Positions 49,933 through 58,590 of a DNA stretch of 64,000 nt are shown piece after piece; positions within the stretch are counted from its first letter, which is position 1; each line of letters starts with the position of its first letter. The stretch is from Pedobacter soli (GTDB taxonomy: Bacteria > Bacteroidota > Bacteroidia > Sphingobacteriales > Sphingobacteriaceae): NCBI RefSeq assembly GCF_900101435.1, contig NZ_FMZH01000007.1, positions 310,001 to 374,000 of the forward strand, written 5' to 3'. The notes under the pieces were generated by a model, which worked only from the letters and a program-made list of their open reading frames with translations, had not been told where the DNA came from and did not search any database. Both the position numbers and the translations under genes were made by a program.

Positions 49933-49970
49933 AAAGAGGTGTTCATTGTTAAAATGGACACCTCTTTTTG
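49933..49970 (+). terminator. Intrinsic terminator of the outer-membrane barrel gene
   Basis: AAAGAGGTGT pairs with ACACCTCTTT, with further inner pairing, and is followed by TTG. Confidence 0.8.
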
Positions 49971-49973
49971 TAT

Positions 49974-50726
49974 ATGCCTAAATCTATGTTAAATGTGAAA
50001 GCTAATTTCTTTTTGTTAATGGCTATTTGTGTGATGATTGCGTGCAATGCTCAACAAGAGCATGCCCGACCCAAAAATTTGAATGAAGCCATATCATATT
50101 TAAAAGTAAACAATTCGAAGGCTGAATTGGATGATTTTAAAAAGACTGATGAGACGGAAGCTGTGTTAAGATTGCACTTTACCAAAGGGATGTGGATAAG
50201 AAATAAATGGCTTTGGGGAAATAGAAATCCTCCTTTGATTCTTTATTTTAAATCTATGGGGATCAGCCGTCCGGATGATATTTCGTCAATAATCTTAACA
50301 TCATTGCACCGGGATTTAAATGGGAAAAAAATTGATCTCGAAAGTCAGGTAAAGGAATATTTGGATTATACTAAAACTATATCCGATTGCGAGACCAGGC
50401 TTAGTGAGAGGGCGCTTTCTGCTTTTGAAAAGTTTAAAGTTGGGGATACAATTTCTGTTTACATGCCTGTTCCGGATTATATCGAAGGCCGCAATGCAGT
50501 ATATTACATGTGCCCTAAGGAAGATTGGGATTTTAATCCAAAGCAGGACTTGAAAATTAAAGGCATACTCGTAAAAAAGTATAATATCAATTCAGTAAAA
50601 AATGTATTTTTCAAAATAAAAATAACATCACTCAACCGGACTGACACGCCAATTCTGATGGAAAAAGTTAATGTTGGAGATAAACATGATTTTTCACTAC
50701 AAGGACTTAGAGTAGAAGCGCATTAA
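49974..50726 (+). CDS. Hypothetical lipoprotein (250 aa)
   Basis: A 250-residue protein of unknown family. A hydrophobic N-terminal segment ends in a lipobox-like CVMIACNAQ (Cys23), so it is probably anchored in a membrane. The mature part contains an IWHFTKG-like motif (LRLHFTKGMWIRNKW) and a basic C-terminal half. The start could also be the ATG at 49986 (MLNVKANFF). It lies directly behind the terminator of the preceding gene, so its promoter would have to overlap the terminator. Confidence 0.65.
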   Translation: MPKSMLNVKANFFLLMAICVMIACNAQQEHARPKNLNEAISYLKVNNSKAELDDFKKTDETEAVLRLHFTKGMWIRNKWLWGNRNPPLILYFKSMGISRPDDISSIILTSLHRDLNGKKIDLESQVKEYLDYTKTISDCETRLSERALSAFEKFKVGDTISVYMPVPDYIEGRNAVYYMCPKEDWDFNPKQDLKIKGILVKKYNINSVKNVFFKIKITSLNRTDTPILMEKVNVGDKHDFSLQGLRVEAH

Positions 50727-50767
50727 TGCTGCGAGCTGAGAATAATTTATAAATTCATTGCCACTTT

Positions 50768-51691
50768 CTATTCCCCTTTTTCCAGCTCCACCTCGGTAAG
50801 TTCGTAAGCAAACGATCCTTTTTTAGGTACAATAGGCGTTGCCCTGCCAATGCTGAGTGCTTTAATAAACGAAGCACCAAAATAAAAAATCAGCGATGAG
50901 TAAAACACAAAAAGCATAATTACGATAATGGAGCCAGCCGACCCGTAAATGTTGCTGATATTACTCAGCGGCAATAAAATCCTTAAAATATACTTACCAG
51001 CAGTAAATAAACAACCGGTTAACAAACCACCCGAAATGGCTGCGCGCCAGGTTGGCCTTCCGTTGGTTAAAAACCTGAAAAGCATGGTAAACCAGGTGGT
51101 TACAATAATTACAAAAACCAACTGGTTAATAATAGAAGTCAAAACCAACCCGAAAGAAGGTGAACTTGTTTTTAAATAAGCACCAATAAAGGCCTGTACA
51201 CTATCGGCCAGTAAGCCAATAAAAAATAAGATGCCCGCCAGCAGGATGATGATAACCGATACCGCCCGCGATTTAAGGGTATAAATAAGACCCTTTTTAT
51301 CTTTTTTACCAATGTTCCAGATTTGCTCCAACGAGTTTTTAATTACGTTGAACAGGGTAGTGGCTACAAACAGAAAAAATATAAAGCTGAACAACGTTAC
51401 ATACCAAGCCTGATCGATCCCTCTGATGTTCCTTAAAGTTGTTCTGATTTGGGTAATACTGTCGTTATCCAAAATATTGGCCAACCGCTCGAACAAATGG
51501 GTTACAAACAGTCTCCTGTCGGTAAACATGCCAAATAACCTGATCAGGATGATGAGGATAGGTGGCAAGGCAAAATTGGTGAAAAAAGCAGTAGCGCCGG
51601 CTAAGCGTAGCGGATCATTTTGCTGAAATAAATTAAATGCTTTTCTTATGGTAGAGAAAAAAAACTTCAGGTCTTCTATTATCGATGGCAT
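50768..51691 (-). CDS. YihY/BrkB-family membrane protein
   Basis: A 307-residue inner-membrane protein with six membrane segments, the YihY/UPF0761 layout. The first segment (about residues 28-50, LAGATAFFTNFALPPILIILI) and the later GGLLTGCLFTAGKYIL and YGSAGSIIVIMLFVFYSSLIFYFGASF stretches match the family. The old name RNase BN is not supported for this family. The function is unknown. It has no obvious operon partner. Confidence 0.88.
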   Translation of the reverse strand: MPSIIEDLKFFFSTIRKAFNLFQQNDPLRLAGATAFFTNFALPPILIILIRLFGMFTDRRLFVTHLFERLANILDNDSITQIRTTLRNIRGIDQAWYVTLFSFIFFLFVATTLFNVIKNSLEQIWNIGKKDKKGLIYTLKSRAVSVIIILLAGILFFIGLLADSVQAFIGAYLKTSSPSFGLVLTSIINQLVFVIIVTTWFTMLFRFLTNGRPTWRAAISGGLLTGCLFTAGKYILRILLPLSNISNIYGSAGSIIVIMLFVFYSSLIFYFGASFIKALSIGRATPIVPKKGSFAYELTEVELEKGE

Positions 51692-51765
51692 CGCTACTGC
51701 GTTAAACTAAAAGGCGCGAAATTAGCAAAAATACTTTGTTGGCGCCTTTTGTATCGTTAAAGTTT

Positions 51766-52164
51766 CTAATTTGTTTTGGTAAAAACAAGTAGCGTTTTTT
51801 CGCCATTTAACAGATAAAGCTTGTTATCAGTTACTTTTGCACTGTTTACCTGGTTTAATGCATGCAAATAAGCCCGTTCTGCCGCATCGGTTTCCTGACA
51901 AAACATTTTGGTGCTGAAAACATTTTTTACGGTGATTTTATTGTCGGCAATTTCAGCCTGCCCACCATAACTATTGCAAAACGATTTTCCGCTAAGTTTT
52001 AGGCTATCAGCAAAATTTAGGGTTGCCTTTGCAGCTGCCGGAAGCGTTAATCCAGGCAATTCAGTTAGTTCCCATTGCGTATTGGTAAATTTTGCGGGAT
52101 CTATTTTTTCTTTGCACGAACTGAATAGCAGAAGGACCAGGCCAATAAAGATCAGATTTTTCAT
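51766..52164 (-). CDS. META-domain lipoprotein (HslJ-like)
   Basis: A 132-residue protein with a lipobox in LLFSSCKEK (Cys17) and one META/HslJ domain (about residues 28-128, FTNTQWELTELPG, then FCNSYGGQAEI and FCQETDAAERAYLHAL). META-domain proteins are linked to heat-shock and antibiotic-related phenotypes in other bacteria. The biochemical role is unknown. It stands alone. Confidence 0.85.
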   Translation of the reverse strand: MKNLIFIGLVLLLFSSCKEKIDPAKFTNTQWELTELPGLTLPAAAKATLNFADSLKLSGKSFCNSYGGQAEIADNKITVKNVFSTKMFCQETDAAERAYLHALNQVNSAKVTDNKLYLLNGEKTLLVFTKTN

Positions 52165-52219
52165 GTTTTTTAGTTTTTAATGATTCGCTATTTCGTATCA
52201 AAAACTAAACCAATTGTTT

Positions 52220-52744
52220 TTAAAAGCTATTTTTCATTTCCATCCAGTGATGTTTTATCCCCTGATAATCGAAAAGCGAAATGCGTTTTAGCCCTGTTTT
52301 TTCTAAAACATGGATAGAACCGAGGTTATTCACATCCGCTATGCCGATAATTTCTGATAGTTTTAAGACATTGAAAGCATAATCTCTTGCTGCCATAGCC
52401 GATTCGGTAGCATAGCCCTTTCCCCAGTATTTTTTGCTAAACCTGTAGCCCAAATCGTGATAATTAACACGATTATTTATGGGCTCAGTAATCAGTTTCA
52501 AACCTGCCCAGCCTACAAAATTTTGGCTTGCCTTTTCAATCACTGCCCAGCGGCCAATGCCATTTTCTACATATTGCCGGCGGATAAATTCGATATTGGC
52601 CTCGCTCTCGTCAATGGTATTGAAAGGTTTATTTCCCAGATAAAGGTGTACTTCCGGGTCGCTGTCCATTTCGAACATGCCAGCCGCATCGGCAGGTTGT
52701 AATTCTCTTAATATCAATCGTTCTGTTTCGGCAAAAATCTTCAT
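52220..52744 (-). CDS. GNAT-family N-acetyltransferase, RimJ/RimL type
   Basis: A 174-residue acetyltransferase. The start LILRELQPADAAGMFEM and the acetyl-CoA loop region YRFSKKYWGKGYATESAM match the RimJ/RimL group. The substrate is unknown and could be a protein N terminus or a small amine. A short palindromic repeat follows its start region on the other side. Confidence 0.88.
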   Translation of the reverse strand: MKIFAETERLILRELQPADAAGMFEMDSDPEVHLYLGNKPFNTIDESEANIEFIRRQYVENGIGRWAVIEKASQNFVGWAGLKLITEPINNRVNYHDLGYRFSKKYWGKGYATESAMAARDYAFNVLKLSEIIGIADVNNLGSIHVLEKTGLKRISLFDYQGIKHHWMEMKNSF

Positions 52745-52792
52745 CGTCAGTTTAAAGTCGTGGGGTTAATCTATGTATTTTTGATTAAAGTT

Positions 52793-52826
52793 GCCACAGA
52801 CTACATTGAATCTGTTAATCTGTGGC
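52793..52826. repeat. Short palindromic repeat, copy 1
   Basis: GCCACAGA (52793-52800) and TCTGTGGC (52819-52826) with TCTGTTAA before the right arm. The same TCTG(T/C)TAATCTGTGGC string ends the copy at 60662-60712. Confidence 0.55.
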
Positions 52827-52848
52827 TTAATGAGTTTAATAATCATTA

Positions 52849-53391
52849 CTAAATTGCCTGCGCAGTGAATGTTTGCTGCGGCTTCCTTTTTAAAATTAAC
52901 GCCGCGATTAATGATACCAAAATGCCTACCGGTAAAATTTCCATATAAGTAAATAATACCACCATAAGCGGATTTTTGTACAATTTCTGGTTATAAGCCA
53001 GCTCTTTGGCTTGTTTGGCCAGTTCTGCAGCCGATGCACCACTATCTTTCGCTTCTTTTAGCATGTGAGCCACATACTTATCCATAAAATCGGGGATAAA
53101 TACATAATAATCAACCAGCCAGGTTAGTACGTACATGGTCGAAGCAATTAAGCTGATGTAAAGTCCGGTTTTAAAGGCTTTACCAAAAGTGATCGAACCA
53201 TTGTTATACTTATCGCGGTAGTTCTTTATGCCTACAAAAATAAAGGAGAAGGCCAACACCATTGAAGCATAACCAATGAGCATGCTATGTTCGAAATTGG
53301 CATCGCTGTTACATCTGGCCATCGAAATTACCATTAATACGGATGCAATTACGCCAGCAATTAATCCGAATACAATTACATTCTTTTTCAT
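52849..53391 (-). CDS. DUF4199 membrane protein
   Basis: A 180-residue inner-membrane protein with four membrane segments (about residues 4-24, 36-56, 74-96 and 145-168) and the DUF4199 pattern YRDKYNNGSITFGKAFKTGLYISLIAS. The function is unknown. It lies 114 bases downstream of a LuxR-type regulator gene on the same strand, and such pairing is frequent in Bacteroidota. Confidence 0.85.
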   Translation of the reverse strand: MKKNVIVFGLIAGVIASVLMVISMARCNSDANFEHSMLIGYASMVLAFSFIFVGIKNYRDKYNNGSITFGKAFKTGLYISLIASTMYVLTWLVDYYVFIPDFMDKYVAHMLKEAKDSGASAAELAKQAKELAYNQKLYKNPLMVVLFTYMEILPVGILVSLIAALILKRKPQQTFTAQAI

Positions 53392-53505
53392 CTTTTTTAG
53401 TTTAAGGGTTTATGCCTCAAAGTTGCTTCGATTATTTGTTTTAGCCCTCATACTTTAGGGTGATTTTGAAATCAGGCCGTTTTTTAATACTAAAGTTGTA
53501 TGCAA

Positions 53506-53979
53506 TTAGGGGATGAGGCTTAATCTTTTTGCGGTTTCTATAGCCTGTGTCCGGCGCTTTACTTCCAGTTTTTCGAAAAGCCTGGCATTGTGTGTTTTTA
53601 TGGTATTTAACGAAACAAATAATTTTGTTGCAATTTCCTGGTTGCTCAACCCTTCCGACATAAGCTGCAAAACCTCCAGTTCCCTTTTGCTGATGTTGAG
53701 TTTGATTAGCTCTTTTTCATTTAGCACAAAGGTTTCGGGTTTTTCGGTGAAAATCTCTTTTTCGATCAGGATGGTTTTGGGTTTACTTAGTTTTAGTGCC
53801 AGCCAAATGCCCAGAGCTGTAAAAAGTACTGCTATTGCACCAGCATAAATTTCGAAGGCATGGTTAATGATGATGAAACGCAGTTCGAGCCATTTGAGTA
53901 AAAAAAGTAATGCCGCAAGGAAAACGCCATAAAGAATGGTGCTTTTATTCTTCACTAAAAAATTAACTGCGTTTGGCAT
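53506..53979 (-). CDS. LuxR-type HTH regulator with two N-terminal membrane segments
   Basis: A 157-residue protein with two hydrophobic segments (about residues 12-30 and 42-62) and a C-terminal LuxR/GerE helix-turn-helix (about 90-155, ISKRELEVLQLMSEGLSNQEIATKLFVSLNTIKTHNARLFEKL). It has no receiver domain. It may be a membrane-tethered regulator of the DUF4199 gene behind it. The signal is unknown. Confidence 0.87.
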   Translation of the reverse strand: MPNAVNFLVKNKSTILYGVFLAALLFLLKWLELRFIIINHAFEIYAGAIAVLFTALGIWLALKLSKPKTILIEKEIFTEKPETFVLNEKELIKLNISKRELEVLQLMSEGLSNQEIATKLFVSLNTIKTHNARLFEKLEVKRRTQAIETAKRLSLIP

Positions 53980-54160
53980 GGGAATGATTCTTCAGCTCAA
54001 AAATAAGGAATTCAGCTGGAAGTGTGGAAGCCCTGACTGAAGGCATTGGAAGTCATGTGATTAATAGTTAATTTTTAGTTAAAGTGGTAATTTTCTGGTG
54101 ACTTTGATAAATTAAACGCCCGAAAGATTTTAAATTCGCAAAAAATAAATTGCTATATCT

Positions 54161-54955
54161 ATGAAAATTACGCTTTATGCACTCTTTCTTGCTGTTGTAC
54201 TGTTTAGCTGTAAAACAGAGAGTCCGGAAAAAACTTACAAAGCCAGATCAATTACTGCCAACGATGATTTTAATGTTTTTCCTGAATCGAAGAAAAATAT
54301 TCTCAGCATTGTAAAAACCGATTCGGGCGCCCTGGCTTATGCCGATCGTTTTGCCATTCGGTATAAAGATACTACCATTAACATTGATGATGCACCAAAC
54401 CCTGCCACCAAGAAATTTTTGGATGCCATCTACATCAATACGCAGAAAACTGCTGTTTTGGTGCAGGTAGCTAACGAAAAGGGCAGAAAAGCTCCTTTTT
54501 ATATTATTGCGGTAAATAACGGTAAAACTGAAGTGGTAAGCCTGAATAAACCTTCAAATGGAGCCAATGATAAAAAAAATACCGTTGGTGCCGAGGCGAT
54601 TAAATTGACCAGTTTGCTAATCAATAACGATTATTTTATCAATACAGTTAATTCGAAGGTTTACGAGGTTAAGCGCCAAAATGAAGCAGAACGGATTCAG
54701 GGTAGGTTTTTTATGTACTCAAGAGACAAAAGAACGCTTGTTTTTTTAGTTAAAAGTACCTTGTACCAGGTTAATGTGGCTACCGGCGAAACTTTCATAC
54801 AACCGCTACCAGAAGGGCTTATTAACGAACCAGATACTTTAATACGTACTGTACAAAGTGATTATAGCTGGGTGCCGAGCGCTAAAGGAACACTATTCTT
54901 AAAGAAAAATGCCGATGATAACCGCATTGTAGATATTAAAGAATTTAAGCATTAA
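54161..54955 (+). CDS. Hypothetical lipoprotein (264 aa)
   Basis: A 264-residue protein with a lipobox in VVLFSCKTE (Cys17). The mature part is beta-rich with regularly spaced aromatic residues and resembles a beta-propeller fragment, but no family was recognised. It stands alone and is followed by a perfect terminator. It is probably an outer-membrane or periplasmic lipoprotein. Confidence 0.7.
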   Translation: MKITLYALFLAVVLFSCKTESPEKTYKARSITANDDFNVFPESKKNILSIVKTDSGALAYADRFAIRYKDTTINIDDAPNPATKKFLDAIYINTQKTAVLVQVANEKGRKAPFYIIAVNNGKTEVVSLNKPSNGANDKKNTVGAEAIKLTSLLINNDYFINTVNSKVYEVKRQNEAERIQGRFFMYSRDKRTLVFLVKSTLYQVNVATGETFIQPLPEGLINEPDTLIRTVQSDYSWVPSAKGTLFLKKNADDNRIVDIKEFKH

Positions 54956-54977
54956 GATTCAGATAATTATTTGAACG

Positions 54978-55012
54978 AAAGCGGCTACAATTGCATTGTA
55001 GCCGCTTTTTTT
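54978..55012 (+). terminator. Intrinsic terminator
   Basis: AAAGCGGCTACAA pairs perfectly with TTGTAGCCGCTTT (13 bp, 5-base loop), followed by TTTT. It ends the lipoprotein transcript and faces the alkB stop codon. Confidence 0.9.
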
Positions 55013-55027
55013 ACGTGTGCTGTTCTA

Positions 55028-55657
55028 TTAGTCCTTAATTGGGATCGCAGAAAGATCCATTGTCCTAAAAGTTAGGTTTACCCTAGGCCGTGTTATCTTT
55101 TTGGTTGGTGGTAGCCGATGCAACCAGTTTGTTTGGGTTTCATCTTTCATTACCAGTAAGCTGCCATGTTCTAAAAACAGGGTAACGGTTTCTTTGCTTT
55201 GTTTGTGTTTAAAAAGAAAGCGCCTTTCTGCCCCAAAACTTAACGATGCTATGGCTGAATCTTTAGCTAAAGCTTTTTCATCGTCGCTATGGTAAGCCAT
55301 ACCTTCGTCGCCATTGTGGTAAAGGTTAAGCAGGCACGAATTATAGCTGTGGCCCGTTTGCTTTTCGGCCATTGTTTTTAACTCCAGCAATTCCGGTGTC
55401 CAGGGTAAGGCCAGTTTAGAGCGGTTAGAGTAAGTGTAAGAATAAGCTTCGTTACCATACCAGGCCACTTTTCTCTTGGTTATAATGTGTTTGCCCATAA
55501 TAAAGGCCTCATCGTTTTTCCATTCAATGGTATTCATCAATACCTCGAAGTAATGATCGGCTTCCTGTCTGCCAAATAATTTCCCATAATAATTTACAGT
55601 TCCGCCGTAAGGAAGCAGGTTTTGGTTAACGTTAAGTTCTGTGCTGAATAAATCCAT
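55028..55657 (-). CDS. alkB: AlkB-like 2-oxoglutarate/Fe(II) dioxygenase
   Basis: A 209-residue enzyme that repairs alkylated bases by oxidative demethylation. The iron ligands are the His and Asp in GMAYHSDDE and the His in NWLHRLPPTKK, and the 2-oxoglutarate arginines are in RPRVNLTFR. It most resembles the AlkB homologues of the ALKBH2/3 type. It starts 6 bases after the ada stop codon on the same strand, so the two form an alkylation-repair operon. Confidence 0.93.
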   Translation of the reverse strand: MDLFSTELNVNQNLLPYGGTVNYYGKLFGRQEADHYFEVLMNTIEWKNDEAFIMGKHIITKRKVAWYGNEAYSYTYSNRSKLALPWTPELLELKTMAEKQTGHSYNSCLLNLYHNGDEGMAYHSDDEKALAKDSAIASLSFGAERRFLFKHKQSKETVTLFLEHGSLLVMKDETQTNWLHRLPPTKKITRPRVNLTFRTMDLSAIPIKD

Positions 55658-55663
55658 GGTTAC

Positions 55664-56512
55664 TTATTTAAACTGTACATCCATTTTTGCAGCTTCCCAG
55701 CCAATCATTGCCGTTTTTCTGTCAAGCCCCCAATGATAACCTCCTAAAGCGCCGCTCGATTGGATTACGCGGTGGCAGGGGATCAGGAAAGCCACGGGAT
55801 TATCGCCAATAGCTGTGCCTACTGCTCTTGACGCATTTGGATTTTGCAGTTGTTTGGCCAGGTTGCCATAGGTAGCCAGCTTACCCATCGGGATTTTTAA
55901 CAAGGCTTCCCAAACCTTTAGCTGAAATTCGGTTCCCTTTAAATGCAGTTTAACCTGGCTGAGCTTGCTCCAGTCGCGACTGAAAATGTATAAAGCATTC
56001 TGCTGCTGCATATCGAACATCTGCTGATATCTCGCTGCGGGGAATTTGGCTTGCAAATTAGCCAGTGCAGCCGGTTGATCATCGTAAAAAGCCATGTGGC
56101 AGATTCCTTTTGGTGTAGCTGCTACAATAATATTACCAAAAGGACTTTCAGCAAAGCTGTAGTTAATCTGCAGGTTCTCGCCTCCATTTTTATATTCGCC
56201 GGGAGTCATCCCTTCAATGTTCACAAACAAATCGTGCAAGCGACTGGTTCCCGATAAACCGGTTTCTAAAGCCGTGTTGAATAAACTCTGGTTATCTTTA
56301 AGCATTTCTTTGGCATGGGCGATGCTAATGTATTGCAAAAAACGTTTTGGGGTAGTTCCTGCCCAATCGCTAAATAAACGCTGAAAATGGAAAGGACTTA
56401 AATTTACCGTTTCGGCAATTTCTTCTAAATCAGGCTGTTTTTTATAATTGGCCCTGATATAGCTTATGGCATCTGCTATGCGGTTGTAATTAATTTCTTC
56501 TTGTGCTTTCAT
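55664..56512 (-). CDS. ada: Ada-like AraC regulator / O6-alkylguanine-DNA alkyltransferase
   Basis: A 282-residue fusion of an AraC-type DNA-binding domain (about residues 10-110, LEEIAETVNLSPFHFQRLFSDWAGTTPKRFLQY) and an alkyltransferase domain (about 115-275) with the acceptor cysteine in IPCHRVIQSSGALGGYHWG. The N-terminal zinc-cysteine domain of E. coli Ada, which senses methyl phosphotriesters, is missing, so induction must work another way. TACTTTTG (minus, 56539-56532) is a probable -7 element. It leads an operon with alkB. Confidence 0.92.
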   Translation of the reverse strand: MKAQEEINYNRIADAISYIRANYKKQPDLEEIAETVNLSPFHFQRLFSDWAGTTPKRFLQYISIAHAKEMLKDNQSLFNTALETGLSGTSRLHDLFVNIEGMTPGEYKNGGENLQINYSFAESPFGNIIVAATPKGICHMAFYDDQPAALANLQAKFPAARYQQMFDMQQQNALYIFSRDWSKLSQVKLHLKGTEFQLKVWEALLKIPMGKLATYGNLAKQLQNPNASRAVGTAIGDNPVAFLIPCHRVIQSSGALGGYHWGLDRKTAMIGWEAAKMDVQFK

Positions 56513-56531
56513 GGTTTTGAATAATTATATC

Positions 56532-56539
56532 CAAAAGTA
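56532..56539 (-). promoter_or_regulatory. -7 promoter element of the ada-alkB operon
   Basis: TACTTTTG on the minus strand, 20 bases upstream of the ada start codon, matches TAnnTTTG. Confidence 0.45.
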
Positions 56540-56645
56540 CCTGGTAAAGAAAGGGCAAACTACCCGAAACTTGCTGAGTTTAATTTATTGATCAGAGCAA
56601 AGATGGAGCTTTCCTGTAATTGTTTAGTAATTATACAAGCAAAAT

Positions 56646-57185
56646 TTATGGGCTTAAAAGTTTTTTCGCCAGTGAAATAGTTAAAGAAGACTGATTTGAA
56701 AGGAGCAAAAAATATTGCGTTTGCCACAGCTGTGTTTTAAGCGCCTGCTTGCTGCTTACTGTATCCCATGGCGGATAAACCCTGATTCCTCTTTTACCAG
56801 TATTTTTATGTTGGGTTACTATTTTTTGCGTAATCAGTATCTCTTTCGGGAAAATAAATTGCCCCTGTAGCTCTCCGTTACAGACAGAAATAATCAACAA
56901 ATCGAAATCGTCTGAAGCATCGAAAGGTTCGGTAATTCCTTTTTCACTGCGTTTCCAGATGGTTACAAACTGCCCCGTTTTGGCTGGGGTAATTTTAGCC
57001 TGCCGGTGTTTAATCTTTAACTCGTTCAGCTCAAAAGTTGCGGCATAATATTCCTGACTTTCCGGTTCCTTCTGGTAGTTTTTAATCTGGTAGCCCGAAG
57101 GATGGTAGCAATTTTTTATTGCAGCCAGTAATACGGGTGGCAGGTTTGCTAAATTTTGAGGCAAAACTGTGGTTGATTCAGACAT
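56646..57185 (-). CDS. MepB-family protein
   Basis: A 179-residue cytosolic protein of the MepB family, with the conserved stretches KNYQKEPESQEYYAATFEL, TPAKTGQFVTIWKR and GKRGIRVYPPWD. MepB was named from a multidrug-efflux operon in Staphylococcus, and its biochemical role is unknown. The start at 57185 (MSESTTVLPQNL) is preferred because the 31-codon extension upstream overlaps the preceding gene. It lies 10 bases behind that gene. Confidence 0.8.
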   Translation of the reverse strand: MSESTTVLPQNLANLPPVLLAAIKNCYHPSGYQIKNYQKEPESQEYYAATFELNELKIKHRQAKITPAKTGQFVTIWKRSEKGITEPFDASDDFDLLIISVCNGELQGQFIFPKEILITQKIVTQHKNTGKRGIRVYPPWDTVSSKQALKTQLWQTQYFLLLSNQSSLTISLAKKLLSP

Positions 57186-57195
57186 CCCTGATTTT

Positions 57196-57534
57196 TTATT
57201 GCTCTTCAATAACAGATTCGCCTCTGGATTGATCTCCGGAAGTCCATTGCCAGGTTTCATGAAGCCTGATTTTACCATTCGGTAATTGCTCGGGTTTCGA
57301 ATTGCAAATGCCTGTCATTAATATACCGGCATCATTTATTTGATGATAACGCATATCAATATTCCCCTGTTCATCAACCAAACCGATTAAATGGCCATAG
57401 TTAATCTTTCCTCCGCTATATTCGGCAGTTAACAGATTACCCTCTTGTTTATATCGAAAGATAGTTTCATCCGATGTTTCGCCGTTTTCCGTATTGCTAA
57501 CTGGTTTAAAAGTTTTATTGTTGTAGTTTACCAT
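57196..57534 (-). CDS. Small beta-barrel-like hypothetical protein (112 aa)
   Basis: A 112-residue protein, beta-rich and without a signal peptide. The pattern FRYKQEGNLLTAEYSGGKINYGHLIGLVDEQGNIDMRYH belongs to a group often mis-annotated as N-acetylglutamate synthase. It lacks the GNAT motifs, so that name is not supported. Its function is unknown. It sits 10 bases upstream of the MepB gene and is probably co-transcribed. Confidence 0.72.
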   Translation of the reverse strand: MVNYNNKTFKPVSNTENGETSDETIFRYKQEGNLLTAEYSGGKINYGHLIGLVDEQGNIDMRYHQINDAGILMTGICNSKPEQLPNGKIRLHETWQWTSGDQSRGESVIEEQ

Positions 57535-57581
57535 AAGTTATAAAACTAGCAATCTCTTTTACAATAACGAAATTCAATACA

Positions 57582-57947
57582 TCAGGCCAGCCAAAGTTTT
57601 TCCTCCCGTTTTACCAGCAGGTAAATATCTTCACTTAGCAACAGATAACCATATTCATAACAGAACACATACACATTCCCGTTCTGGGTAATGTAGCTAA
57701 AGGTATGATAATCGAAATTAAAACCAGCGTTAATTAGCTTCTTTTTGCTAACTTTTGTTTTTCCTTTAGGGGTTAACTTTGCTAAAATTGACCTGTTTTT
57801 TCTTAAAATGCTGTTTATCCGCCGAAGAACAAAGTTTTCTTCAACTTTTAAATGGTTGTTGTGGTTGTTGCGACAAGAATCGTCGCAAAATTTTTTATCG
57901 GCTCTTCCCTTTATAGAATTGCCGCAATCCAGGCATAAACGTTCCAT
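57582..57947 (-). CDS. Zn-ribbon (DUF2116-type) protein (121 aa)
   Basis: A 121-residue protein that begins with a treble-clef zinc ribbon, CLDCGNSIKGRADKKFCDDSC (four cysteines in residues 5-25), continues with a basic helical region and ends in an aromatic C-terminal part. This is the DUF2116 pattern. It is likely a nucleic-acid-binding or regulatory small protein, with no known function. It lies 48 bases upstream of the next gene on the same strand. Confidence 0.8.
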   Translation of the reverse strand: MERLCLDCGNSIKGRADKKFCDDSCRNNHNNHLKVEENFVLRRINSILRKNRSILAKLTPKGKTKVSKKKLINAGFNFDYHTFSYITQNGNVYVFCYEYGYLLLSEDIYLLVKREEKLWLA

Positions 57948-58093
57948 AATAATTTTCTTCTTTTTATTATGGGATGATTGATCCTAATTTATAAAATAAA
58001 TCGTGGGAACAAAAAAAATAAAAAATGCTGTTTGGAGGCGTTAAGCGCATATTATCCGTGTATAACCGTTTATAATCGACTATAAATATTTAG

Positions 58094-58137
58094 ATTCCGA
58101 CTAATTTTCCATTCCGACTGCAATTTTGTGTTGTCGG
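58094..58137. promoter_or_regulatory. CCGAC repeats upstream of ssb
   Basis: ATTCCGACT occurs at 58094-58102 and 58111-58119, 17 bases apart, and GTCGG (its inverse) at 58133-58137. The 244-base gap before ssb holds no gene, so these may be binding sites for a regulator. Confidence 0.35.
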
Positions 58138-58191
58138 TTGCCGCGGTGGCAGCTGTTCGTTAAAAGATTAGAAACTTAAATTTTAAAGATC

Positions 58192-58539
58192 ATGGAAAAT
58201 GTAATTAACAAAGTTGTATTGAGTGGCTATGCTGGTGCTGATGCCGAGGTGAAAACATTTGGTAGCCAAAAATTAGCGAGAGTCAGTTTGGCTGTACACG
58301 ATGCATATAAAAATGCAGCAGGAGAAGAGGTTAAAAATACCAACTGGTTTACTTTAACTTTTTGGAATGCGAATGCTGATCTTGCAGAAGAGCAGATTAA
58401 AAAGGGTACAGGCTTATCAATTGGAGGCCGGTTGCGTCAAAGCAGTTACGATGCTAAAGATGGTTCGAAACGTTATAGTACCGACATCATTGTAACAGAG
58501 CTGGCTATTAAAGACACAGGTGCAAAAACTGCATTTTAA
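58192..58539 (+). CDS. ssb: Short single-stranded DNA-binding protein
   Basis: A 115-residue protein with one OB fold (residues 1-108, KVVLSGYAGADAEVKTF, NTNWFTLTFW, GGRLRQSSYDAKDGSKR). It ends in TGAKTAF and lacks the flexible linker and acidic tip (DDDxPF) through which housekeeping SSB recruits repair enzymes. It is therefore probably an accessory paralog. It stands alone with a perfect terminator. Confidence 0.9.
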   Translation: MENVINKVVLSGYAGADAEVKTFGSQKLARVSLAVHDAYKNAAGEEVKNTNWFTLTFWNANADLAEEQIKKGTGLSIGGRLRQSSYDAKDGSKRYSTDIIVTELAIKDTGAKTAF

Positions 58540-58554
58540 TCATGGATTTCCAAT

Positions 58555-58590
58555 TAGCATCATGTAGTGATACATGATGCTATTTTTATT
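58555..58590. terminator. Bidirectional terminator between ssb and the TonB receptor gene
   Basis: TAGCATCATGTA pairs perfectly with TACATGATGCTA (12 bp, 4-base loop), followed by TTTTTATT on the plus strand. Confidence 0.88.

Noticed and set aside
57196..57534. N-acetylglutamate synthase annotation
   Set aside because: The protein has no GNAT acetyl-CoA motif. That name is a propagated mis-annotation.
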